A program made the position numbers and the translations under genes. A stretch of 64,000 bases of DNA, taken from Chitinophaga lutea (lineage in GTDB: Bacteria; Bacteroidota; Bacteroidia; Chitinophagales; Chitinophagaceae). The stretch lies in the NCBI RefSeq assembly GCF_003813775.1, contig NZ_RPDH01000001.1, forward strand, positions 1,364,001 through 1,428,000. The letters are read 5' to 3'. This document shows positions 18,742 to 26,353 of the stretch, piece by piece (position 1 is the stretch's first letter; every line of letters starts with the position of its first letter). The notes under the pieces were generated by a model that ran no database searches, was not told where the DNA came from, and was given only the letters and a program-made list of their open reading frames with translations.

Positions 18742-20217
18742 TTAAATCATTTTACCGTTGCGAATCCGCAAAAAATGCACGACACCCGCCGGCAGCTCCT
18801 CTTCGTAGTGGGTCACGTAAATGAGGGTAACGGGCAAATGGCGGCACAGCGCTTCGATCACGGCTTTGAAGTGGTTCTTCTGATGCGCGTCGAGGCCCTG
18901 CACGGGCTCATCGAAAATGAGCAGGGGCGGATTTTTCACCAGCGCCCTCGCCAGCAGCACAAGGCGCTGCACGCTTTCGGGCACCTGCTTGAATTTTTCA
19001 TCCGCGAACGGTTCTATCTCCAGCAGCCGCATCCATCCGCGGGCTTTATCGAGCTGCCCGGGCGTGCAGGCGCGCAGATAACCGATGGTATCGAAAAAAC
19101 CGGAGCCGGTCACCTGCAGGCAGGTGGCGTCCGACTTGAAATACTGGTGCAGTTCCGGCGATACAAAACCGATTTTCTTTTTGATGTCCCAGATGCTTTC
19201 GCCGCTGCCCCGCTTGCGGTCGAACAGCTCAATCTTGTTGGCATACGACTGGGGGTTATCGGCGTTGATGAGGCTGAGCAGCGTGGATTTGCCGGAGCCG
19301 TTCGGGCCCAGCAGCGCCCATTGTTCGTGGGGCCGGACGGTCCAGTCGATGCCGTCGAGGATTACGTTCTCCCCGTACTGCACATGGATATTTTCCATGC
19401 GCACGATATGCCGGTACGTCATGGGCGGTGCGTCGGCAATGAGTTGGGCGAGCAGTTCCGCATCGATCTCCAGGCCTGCCGGGGCCGGCGCTTCTTCGCG
19501 GTACTGCTCCAGGAACGCCTGGCGTGTATACGTTCCAGCAATGCGGCCTTCGTGGAGGTGCAGCACGTGGGTGATGCTGCCGGGGATTTCCGCCGGGGTG
19601 GTCACGAGCACCACGGTGGTGCCCGATTGTGCCACATGGTCCACGATGCCGTGAAAAGCTTTGCGGCTCTGCACGTCGAGCCCCATAAAAGGATTGTCGA
19701 GCAGCAGCAGGGCGGGCTGTTGCAGGAGGGCGCGGGCGATCATGACACGGCGGGTTTCGCCGTTGGAGAGTTTGATGAGTTGTTTGTCCGCCAGGTGCGC
19801 CACTTCCAGCGGGGCCAGCAGGGGGTCGGCCATGCGGCCGTCGAGGTAGGCGCTCACCGTGGGTGCGTCTTCCGAATCCATGCTGTTGAAGCGCTGCTGG
19901 TAGTAAAAATCCGTCGTATGTGATAAATTGCGGAAATCGTGATGGTGGCCCGCCATTTGGATGAGGCGGCGGTAATTAAAATAGGGATCCGTAACTTCGT
20001 GTGTTTGGCGGTAACGCTCGTAAAAATAATGTCTGATACTGCCGTTGATAACATTATTTTTGCCGAGAATTGTATGGAGAAGGCTGGTTTTACCCGAGCC
20101 GCTGTTGCCGACAACGGCCCAGTGCTCGCCGGTCCGAACCTGCCAGGTGAACTCCCGGAGGAGGGTTTTATCGAGGTTTCGCACGGTAATGTGCTCCAGG
20201 GACAGAAATGGAAGCAT
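18742..20217 (-). CDS. modF: Tandem ABC ATPase of the ModF/PhrA type
   Basis: A 491-residue soluble protein with two ABC ATPase domains and no membrane segment. The second half closely matches ModF as I know it (GSGESIWDIKKKIGFVSPEL, LLIFDEPVQGLD). Half one has Walker A GNSGSGKTSLL and signature LSNGETRRV, but its Walker B reads LLLLDNPFMGLD (Asn in place of the catalytic Glu) and its H-loop has Thr for His. Half two has Walker A GPNGSGKSTLL, Glu and the switch His (YVTHYEEEL), but the signature is altered to VPESVQR. One composite site is therefore probably inactive. The start at 20217 is chosen because the domain begins right after it. The cellular role of ModF is poorly known; no molybdate genes lie nearby. 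Confidence 0.85.
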   Translation of the reverse strand: MLPFLSLEHITVRNLDKTLLREFTWQVRTGEHWAVVGNSGSGKTSLLHTILGKNNVINGSIRHYFYERYRQTHEVTDPYFNYRRLIQMAGHHHDFRNLSHTTDFYYQQRFNSMDSEDAPTVSAYLDGRMADPLLAPLEVAHLADKQLIKLSNGETRRVMIARALLQQPALLLLDNPFMGLDVQSRKAFHGIVDHVAQSGTTVVLVTTPAEIPGSITHVLHLHEGRIAGTYTRQAFLEQYREEAPAPAGLEIDAELLAQLIADAPPMTYRHIVRMENIHVQYGENVILDGIDWTVRPHEQWALLGPNGSGKSTLLSLINADNPQSYANKIELFDRKRGSGESIWDIKKKIGFVSPELHQYFKSDATCLQVTGSGFFDTIGYLRACTPGQLDKARGWMRLLEIEPFADEKFKQVPESVQRLVLLARALVKNPPLLIFDEPVQGLDAHQKNHFKAVIEALCRHLPVTLIYVTHYEEELPAGVVHFLRIRNGKMI

Positions 20218-20337
20218 GCTGCTGTTTGAGTTCAAAAATCGGTTTCCGGGCCTAATTTCGGTAACCTCCGGCACAAATCATAACAGCAGTAGCATAAAAT
20301 TATATTAAAAGTGTGGGCTGCCCCAAAAACTGAATAC

Positions 20338-20790
20338 ATGCATATCGATTGGAAAATCAAGCGGTTCGGCGAATTAAGCACCACTGAACTTTACCAGTTG
20401 CTCCGGTTGCGCAGCGAAGTATTTGTAGTGGAACAAAACTGTGCGTATCTTGATATGGATAATGCCGACCAGCAGGCCCTCCATGTGATGGGTTTTGCGG
20501 AAGACGGGCTGGCAGCCTACACAAGGCTGTTTGCGCCGGGGATTAAATTTGACATGGCCTCCATCGGCCGGGTAGTTACAGCACCTTTTGCACGAAATAA
20601 AGGAATTGGACGTATCTTGATGCAGTTTTCCATTTCAACGCTTGAGACGCAATGGGGTAAAATACCGGTTAAGATAGGCGCACAACTGTACCTGCAACAA
20701 TTTTATGAATCCCTGGGTTTTGTAAAAAGTAGCGAAATGTACCTGGAAGATCAAATCCCTCACATAGAAATGATCAGAACTCCGGCATAA
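20338..20790 (+). CDS. elaA: GNAT N-acetyltransferase, ElaA-like
   Basis: A 150-residue acetyltransferase of the ElaA group, using acetyl-CoA on an unknown substrate. Family features are LYQLLRLRSEVFVVEQNCAY at the N terminus, the acetyl-CoA loop IGRVVTAPFARNKGIGRILM, and a C-terminal FYESLGFVKSSEMYLEDQIPHIEM. ATG at 20338 matches the usual ElaA start; an in-frame GTG at 20311 adds nine residues unlike the family. The gene ends 39 bp before the SUKH-RGG gene and could be co-transcribed with it. Confidence 0.88.
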   Translation: MHIDWKIKRFGELSTTELYQLLRLRSEVFVVEQNCAYLDMDNADQQALHVMGFAEDGLAAYTRLFAPGIKFDMASIGRVVTAPFARNKGIGRILMQFSISTLETQWGKIPVKIGAQLYLQQFYESLGFVKSSEMYLEDQIPHIEMIRTPA

Positions 20791-20829
20791 ACTGACAATT
20801 TTTAAAACATATTACATACAACAATTACA

Positions 20830-21960
20830 ATGAGGCCACTCGAACAGTTGAATACGATGCTGCATGAGAAGTATCAAACCAACAAACAGGAAGAATATAC
20901 CGTAGAATTAATGCCTGGGTTGTCTGACCAGGAAATCGACACCATCGCGAAACACCTCCGCACCAAACACATCCCTGAAGAAATCCGGGAATTGTTGCAG
21001 TTCAGCAGCGGTTTTCTTTTCTATGGACTGGATGCCATCACATTCGACGGCACCCGCGATTTTGAAATTTACAATCTCATCCCCAATTCGATCCGCATCG
21101 CCGGGGATGGTTACGGCAACTACTGGGTGCTGGACGTGGATACCCAGGGCAACTGGGGCGCCGTGTTCTATGTATGCACAGACCCTGCCGTGATCGTGAA
21201 ACAATCCGAAAACCTTACAGAGTTTTTGCAGCAGCTGCACGAATACGGGAAAGAAACCCGTAAATCGAGCATCGGCATGGTGCATGAAATTGTGGTGAAC
21301 GATATCTGGAACCGGGAAGACGGGCTTATCAGCCGCGACGACGCCCGTTATTCCGAAGACGAAGAGTTGCGGGCATTTGCCGAAAAGCTGCCTTACAATT
21401 ATTTTATCGGCGACCTGCGCAAGCAGCCGGTAGGCGCCGGTTTTGCCTGGGGCAAATTCAGCACCGACCCTCGCGGCATCATCCGTTACCGCGAAGGTTA
21501 CCTCTGGGGTATCGAGAAAAAGCAGCAGCGCGCCGGCGGCTTTAACCGTGGCGGCGGCGGTGGCGGCTTCAACCGCGGCGGCGGAGGCGGTGGCTTCAAC
21601 CGCGGTGGCGGTGGAGGCGGCTTCAATCGCGGCGGCGGTGGCGGAGGCTACAACCGCGGCGGGGGCGGCGGTGGTTATGATCGTGGCGGCAGCGGCGGCG
21701 GTGGTTACAACCGCGGCGGTGGCGGCGGATACGATCGTGGCGGCAGTGGCGGAGGCTATAACCGCGGCGGTGGCGGATATGACCGTGGCGGCAGCGGTGG
21801 CGGAGGCTACGAGCGCGGCGGCGGTTACGACCGTGGCGGCAGCAGCGGCGGATACGAACGCGGCAGCGGCGGTTACGATCGCGGCGGCAGCGGCGGCGGA
21901 TACGACCGTGGTGACGAAGGAAAAAGCAACCCAAGCGAAAACTTCGATCACGAAGGATAA
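20830..21960 (+). CDS. SUKH (SMI1/KNR4) domain protein with glycine-rich RGG tail
   Basis: A 376-residue protein with two unlike halves. Residues about 25-140 read as a SMI1/KNR4 (SUKH) domain: LSDQEIDTIAKHL, IPEEIRELLQFSSGFLFYG, then IAGDGYGNYWVLDVD and a closing helix NLTEFLQQLHEYG. Residues 141-232 form a second folded-looking segment I do not recognise. From about 235 the protein becomes a disordered tail of some 15 units of the form [FY][NDE]RGG followed by 2-6 Gly or Ser, ending in DEGKSNPSENFDHEG. SUKH proteins include immunity proteins against polymorphic toxins; RGG tails bind RNA or drive condensation in other proteins. No toxin gene is nearby, so the function is open. Confidence 0.85.
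   Translation: MRPLEQLNTMLHEKYQTNKQEEYTVELMPGLSDQEIDTIAKHLRTKHIPEEIRELLQFSSGFLFYGLDAITFDGTRDFEIYNLIPNSIRIAGDGYGNYWVLDVDTQGNWGAVFYVCTDPAVIVKQSENLTEFLQQLHEYGKETRKSSIGMVHEIVVNDIWNREDGLISRDDARYSEDEELRAFAEKLPYNYFIGDLRKQPVGAGFAWGKFSTDPRGIIRYREGYLWGIEKKQQRAGGFNRGGGGGGFNRGGGGGGFNRGGGGGGFNRGGGGGGYNRGGGGGGYDRGGSGGGGYNRGGGGGYDRGGSGGGYNRGGGGYDRGGSGGGGYERGGGYDRGGSSGGYERGSGGYDRGGSGGGYDRGDEGKSNPSENFDHEG
21534..21951 (+). repeat. Coding glycine/arginine-rich repeats
   Basis: About 15 degenerate units of 18-30 bp encode [FY][NDE]RGG(G/S)n in the tail of the SUKH protein. The first four units, with Phe, are nearly identical, and later units with Tyr diverge. Codon use varies between units (ggc, ggt, gga), so the array is not a very recent expansion. 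Confidence 0.9.
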
Positions 21961-21982
21961 AAACAGGATTGTTAATAATACC

Positions 21983-22013
21983 AGCGCCGGGATAGCCTCC
22001 CGGCGCTTTTTTT
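21983..22013 (+). terminator. Rho-independent terminator after the SUKH-RGG gene
   Basis: A 10-bp perfect stem AGCGCCGGGA/TCCCGGCGCT with loop TAGCC is followed by seven T. It lies 22 bp past the stop codon. Confidence 0.9.
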
Positions 22014-22138
22014 GTTAAGCCCCTCACAATTCTCCCGTCCGGAGCCACCACGGCATACAGAATAACACAGCATTACGTAACTTTTCTCTGATTAACGGAC
22101 AGTTAACGTTTTTTCTCTCACCTCCTAAATTTTCGCTT

Positions 22139-23260
22139 ATGCCTAGCCAAGTGACGTTCGTTACTGCGAACACGCTCAAAAAAGTGCAGGAAGACTACGC
22201 ACTTTTAAGTAAAACCACCTCATTTTCGCTGCAGGATCTTTTTAATTACGGCCAGTTCAGGCTGGAAGACTACTGCAAAACCTTCTATCCGCACCCGCAA
22301 AGCCGGGAGCTCACCGCCATGGTGCAGCAATTCAGCGAGCAATACGGCATCTGGCTCGACAATGCCAAATATTACATCAGTTGCGCGCTGTTCCTCTACC
22401 CAACCGCCAGCTTCGACCGGATGCTGGCTATGGTGCAGAACTGCGCGATCGACTATTACCTGAACGACACCATGGGCCGCGAGATCTTCTCCCTCCTCAG
22501 CCCCGCCGAACAGCACCGCGCCCACACCATCATCGAAAGAATGGGCCGGGTCAACGAGCAGCTGCAACTGGAACCACAGGCCGCGCCGGTGGAACAGGCC
22601 AACATCGAAATGCTCACCTTCATCAAAAACGACTCCCCGCGCCGCTGGTTCCGCGAGTTCGTGGAGATGTACTCCTATCACATCGCCGTCACGCATAAAG
22701 ACAACAACGCGGCCGCACTCAATTACATCCCCACCGTGGAAGAGTATATCGAGATGCGCAACCATACCTCGGGAATGCCGCACATCGTGTTGCTGATAGA
22801 ATATAGTGAGAATGCGTACCTCGACTGGCATACGCTCGAGCGCCTGGGCATGGCCGCGCGCCTGCGGAAGATCCAGCGGGCGTCCGCGCTCATCGGCTGC
22901 CTGATGAACGACCTGTTCTCGTTCGAAAAAGAAGTGATCAAAAATAATACGGACGCCAACCTGCTGATGTCCATCGCGCTCAATCATCCCTCGTATTCCC
23001 TGACGGATGTGATCCATCATGGTGCGGCCATCGTACAGGCGGAGCTCAAAACGTTCATGAGCAACATCGACGAGCTGAAGTTTCAATGCCAGCTGTATGA
23101 GGCTACGGAACCCGCCGCCATGGATGCTTTGCGGAAAAATATGGAAGGGCTCGAACGGGTGGTGCAGGCCAGCTGGGCCTGGCAGGTGTACACCCGGCGG
23201 TACAAGAAATCATTCTCCATCTGGGAAGAAACACAGCTGGCGGTGCCGGCAATGGCTTAA
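22139..23260 (+). CDS. Class I terpene synthase
   Basis: A 373-residue soluble cyclase that ionises a prenyl diphosphate with Mg2+ to make a cyclic terpene. The second metal motif is intact: LMNDLFSFEKEV (NSE triad from Asn near residue 257). The first, Asp-rich motif appears as CAIDYYLND near 105-110, a relaxed DDxxD variant. The pyrophosphate sensor lies in YIEMRNHTSGMP (Arg near 206), and the C-terminal RY pair in YTRRYKKSF. Length fits a single-domain bacterial sesqui- or diterpene synthase. No prenyltransferase, P450 or methyltransferase lies beside it, so the product cannot be guessed. It is convergent with the histidine kinase gene. Confidence 0.9.
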   Translation: MPSQVTFVTANTLKKVQEDYALLSKTTSFSLQDLFNYGQFRLEDYCKTFYPHPQSRELTAMVQQFSEQYGIWLDNAKYYISCALFLYPTASFDRMLAMVQNCAIDYYLNDTMGREIFSLLSPAEQHRAHTIIERMGRVNEQLQLEPQAAPVEQANIEMLTFIKNDSPRRWFREFVEMYSYHIAVTHKDNNAAALNYIPTVEEYIEMRNHTSGMPHIVLLIEYSENAYLDWHTLERLGMAARLRKIQRASALIGCLMNDLFSFEKEVIKNNTDANLLMSIALNHPSYSLTDVIHHGAAIVQAELKTFMSNIDELKFQCQLYEATEPAAMDALRKNMEGLERVVQASWAWQVYTRRYKKSFSIWEETQLAVPAMA

Positions 23261-23290
23261 TGTGTTTCACAACTGCGGCATTCCTGCGGG

Positions 23291-25015
23291 CTACTGCAGG
23301 GATGCCTCTTTGTTATAATGCAGGTGCTGTTTCAATAATTTCACCAGCGATTTGTAGTTCACCGGTTTTTCAATAAAGGCGTCGGCGCCCGCTGTTATGA
23401 AGGCCTCGCGCGTTTCGGAAAACGAATCGCCGGTGGAAATGATCACGGGCACTTCTTTTAACCGCGGGTGTTTTTTAAGCCAGGCCAGCGCTTCCTGGCC
23501 GTCCATCACCTCCATGTGATAATCCATGATAATGATATCAGGCCGCTGCTTTTCCGCCTGCTGGATTAACTCCAGGCCGTTGTTGACCAGTACGGGAAAA
23601 CAGCCCATTTTACTGAGGAAGCCGGTCAGCAGCATCCCGTTGAGGGTATTGTCTTCGGCAATGAGCACATGGATATTCTCCAGGTTGTCGAAAGTATCCG
23701 CATCCTGTTCTTCAAGCTGCAGGTCTTCGAGATGGCCCTCCGTCAGCGGCAATGTAACGGTGAAGGTGGTAATTCCCTCCGCCGTGCTTTGCAGGTCGAT
23801 GGTGCCGCCCAGCGATTCCACCTTTCCCTTGGCGATGTATAAGCCCAGGCCGGTGCCTTCGGTGTATTTGCTTTTATCTGTTACAAAAGGATTAAAGATC
23901 ACTGCTTTCTTTTCCGCCGAAATCTGCGCGCCGGTATTGATCACCTGTAATTGCCAGTGCTGCCCGTCGCGCCGGATCTTCAGCTCCACCACGGAATTTT
24001 TGCCGGCGTATTTGATGGCGTTGGCGAGCAGGTTGGTCACGATCTGGTGCACCTTCATCAGGTCGTCGTAAATCACTTCGGGCATTTGCGTGATCTCGAG
24101 CTTCAGCCGTATCTGGCGGGGCCGTGCAATGATGCGGTTCACGTCGAGGATACGGGCGAAAAACGTTTCGGGCATAAAACATTCCTTCTCCGTTTTTTCG
24201 ATGTTTCCCGATTCTATCTGCGCCATGTCGAGCACGTTGTTGATGATGTTGCGGGTATTTCTGATGGCCTCGAGCTGCTGATCCACCAGCGGCTGGATGC
24301 TCTCCAGGTTTTCATCGAGCTTGATCTCCCGTTTGAGCAGCTGCGCCACGCCGTAAATGGCATTGAGCGGCGTACGGATCTCGTGGTTGATCTGGTAGAG
24401 GAACATCTTCTTGAAATAGTTGGCCTTGATGAGTTCGTCATTGCTGCGGATGTAAGGCCGGCTCACCACGAGAATCAGCATCAGCACGCCCCAGATGATC
24501 ATGGAATGCAATAAAAATATCGCGTCGCTGCTCATGGGAATGGGCTCGAACACTTTAAAATAGTTGCAGGCTTCCATCGCCGCCAGCGAAGCCATGGCGG
24601 TGAACAGGGCTACGCGCCGCAGGGTTTCGTCCTTGAATATCAGGTAGATGATGGCGATCAGGAAAATGATCATGGCCTCCAGCGCCACCACGTTGCTGAG
24701 CAGCAAACCGAAATACATGATGGCCACACATTGCAGGATGTAAATGGTCATGCTGGCCGCGCTGTACAGCCGGCGCCGGTTCATGTAAATCACGGATGCC
24801 GTGATCGCAAAATCGAAGATGGCGGGAATCAACACGCGGTTGGAAGCGGCAAAAACATAGCAGACCGGGGTGATCAGCGCCAGCAGCACACAAATCGATA
24901 AACAGATGGTATTGACCATGATCACACGCCTGCGCGCTTCCTCGTCCGTAATGCCCGAGGCGCCGGCATGCCGGATAGTGGAAACAATTCGTTGCAGGGA
25001 TCCGAAAAAGCTCAT
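23291..25015 (-). CDS. Hybrid sensor histidine kinase with receiver domain
   Basis: A 574-residue two-component hybrid. About six hydrophobic segments (residues 35-185) with very short loops form a membrane sensor with no periplasmic domain. HisKA follows with the phospho-acceptor in HEIRTPLNAIYG (His near 211). The HATPase_c domain has the N box VTNLLANAIKYAG and G box GTGLGLYIAKG. The receiver has VLIAEDN, the phospho-acceptor in IIIMDYHMEVMDG (Asp near 497), STGDS and IEKPVNY. There is no output domain, so the signal must pass to another protein, perhaps through a phosphotransfer protein elsewhere. ATG at 25015 is chosen; a longer in-frame start adds 19 polar residues. Confidence 0.93.
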   Translation of the reverse strand: MSFFGSLQRIVSTIRHAGASGITDEEARRRVIMVNTICLSICVLLALITPVCYVFAASNRVLIPAIFDFAITASVIYMNRRRLYSAASMTIYILQCVAIMYFGLLLSNVVALEAMIIFLIAIIYLIFKDETLRRVALFTAMASLAAMEACNYFKVFEPIPMSSDAIFLLHSMIIWGVLMLILVVSRPYIRSNDELIKANYFKKMFLYQINHEIRTPLNAIYGVAQLLKREIKLDENLESIQPLVDQQLEAIRNTRNIINNVLDMAQIESGNIEKTEKECFMPETFFARILDVNRIIARPRQIRLKLEITQMPEVIYDDLMKVHQIVTNLLANAIKYAGKNSVVELKIRRDGQHWQLQVINTGAQISAEKKAVIFNPFVTDKSKYTEGTGLGLYIAKGKVESLGGTIDLQSTAEGITTFTVTLPLTEGHLEDLQLEEQDADTFDNLENIHVLIAEDNTLNGMLLTGFLSKMGCFPVLVNNGLELIQQAEKQRPDIIIMDYHMEVMDGQEALAWLKKHPRLKEVPVIISTGDSFSETREAFITAGADAFIEKPVNYKSLVKLLKQHLHYNKEASLQ

Positions 25016-25176
25016 CGTGTCAGTTGGGTTGTAGGATGATGTATTCTTATATACGCCGGATAGAATTAACAAGGTGCCTTAGCTAAGGGTATTCTGTTCC
25101 TGGTAACTAAATGTATGCTTTTTGTCTTAATTCCTCAAATATATAAAAAAACAACCAGATATCTACAATGGCCTGC

Positions 25177-25887
25177 CTACAGCCGTACGGCCTGCTTCAC
25201 TTTATAGAGGGGGATCAGGTAAGCCACGGAATACTGCATATCGAAACTGCTGTTTTTGTTGCCCTTGCCGTAGCCGGGGATCACCAGGGGCGGGAAGTCC
25301 TGCTTCGACACGTTGCGGCTGAGCAGGATGCGCTCATGCAGGCTCCAGCCCAGGTAGAAGTTTTTGAGCACCTCCACCCGGATGCCCACGGTCAGCTCAA
25401 ACCAATGCGCCAGCTGGCTGGTTTTGGGCACGTTGCCGGTGTATTTGCCCCAGTAAGGGCTGTACACATGGTATTCGGGCACTTCATAATTGTAGAAGGC
25501 AAGCCCGTAGCGGGCGCCGCCGTAGATCATGAAGTTTTCCTTCGGCACCTGTTTTTTCAGGAAGTTATAGTTCACGCCCAGCGTGGCGGACATGCCGCTG
25601 CTGCGGTAAGTGTAATTGGTGTCTTTATGCGAAGTACGGTTATAACTGAGGTCTGAAGCGAAGTAGAACCGGTCGCGGAAACGCGCGTCCACATTCACGG
25701 TTACATCGGTGCGGTAGGGCTGGAAGGCATGCACCACGAACCTAGACAGGTCGAGGCCCACCCGTAAACCGGCGGGCACCGCCATATACACCGTTTTCAC
25801 CGAATCCTTTTTGGGCTTCTGTGCGGCAGCGGCGAAAGAAAGCAACAGCAGCAGGGCGCTAAAAATGAAGGGTGATGTTCTTTTCAT
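25177..25887 (-). CDS. DUF6048 family, predicted outer membrane beta-barrel protein
   Basis: A 236-residue protein with a signal peptide (residues 1-22, ending AAAAQ). Alternating hydrophobic strands with aromatic girdles follow, as in small outer membrane barrels: RFYFASDLSYNRTSH, GMSATLGVNYNFLKK, MIYGGARYGLAFYNYE. I recognise it as DUF6048, which in Bacteroidota lies next to DUF6452. Its first 29 bp overlap the end of that gene here, which indicates translational coupling. No function is established. Confidence 0.8.
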   Translation of the reverse strand: MKRTSPFIFSALLLLLSFAAAAQKPKKDSVKTVYMAVPAGLRVGLDLSRFVVHAFQPYRTDVTVNVDARFRDRFYFASDLSYNRTSHKDTNYTYRSSGMSATLGVNYNFLKKQVPKENFMIYGGARYGLAFYNYEVPEYHVYSPYWGKYTGNVPKTSQLAHWFELTVGIRVEVLKNFYLGWSLHERILLSRNVSKQDFPPLVIPGYGKGNKNSSFDMQYSVAYLIPLYKVKQAVRL

Positions 25888-26326
25888 TGACGGTGGTTAT
25901 AGCTGGTTGATGAATGGTGATGCTGCGGATGACCCTCCGGGTGGAAAACACGGTATCCAGGTTAAAATACATCACAACACCGCAGCCGGCAGACACGAAA
26001 TGCGGCTGGCGGCGGTAACGGAACGTAATGGTATCTACCGCGGCCGTTGAATCGGTCTGGAAAAAGAAGCGCGCGCTGTCGCTCACCCGGTCGAGCTGGA
26101 ACTGCAGCCCGCGCAGCCCGGGCTGGCGGCGGTAGATGCTGTCTTTACCCAGTGCGCCGAACGATACTTTCCGGAAAACGGTATCGTGCTGCATGTCCGA
26201 AGAATCTTTGAAGTACACGAACGAGGCGCGCAGTTCGGTGCGCGTATCGGTATCGCATACCTTGGTTTCGTCGTCGCATGCAACGAGGCCGGCCACCAGG
26301 GCGGCTATCAGCAGGAAATGTTTCAT
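25859..26326 (-). CDS. DUF6452 family lipoprotein
   Basis: A 155-residue protein with a short signal ending in lipobox VAGLVACDD, so a lipoprotein. The rest is beta-rich (TRTELRASFVYFKD, LRGLQFQLDRVSDSARFFF), with conserved-looking Cys residues at CDTDTRT and SAGCGVVMYF. It starts 27 bp after the uvrA stop and overlaps the DUF6048 gene, so the three genes probably form one transcript. ATG at 26326 gives a proper signal peptide; six more residues are possible upstream. Function unknown. Confidence 0.8.
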   Translation of the reverse strand: MKHFLLIAALVAGLVACDDETKVCDTDTRTELRASFVYFKDSSDMQHDTVFRKVSFGALGKDSIYRRQPGLRGLQFQLDRVSDSARFFFQTDSTAAVDTITFRYRRQPHFVSAGCGVVMYFNLDTVFSTRRVIRSITIHQPAITTVNEKNITLHF

Positions 26327-26353
26327 ATGGCGCTTTGTTGGCACAGCGGTCTG

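Noticed and set aside
20908..21951. A 347-codon minus-strand Ala/Val/Thr-rich frame
   Set aside because: It mirrors the GC-rich RGG repeats on the plus strand and has the composition expected of a shadow.
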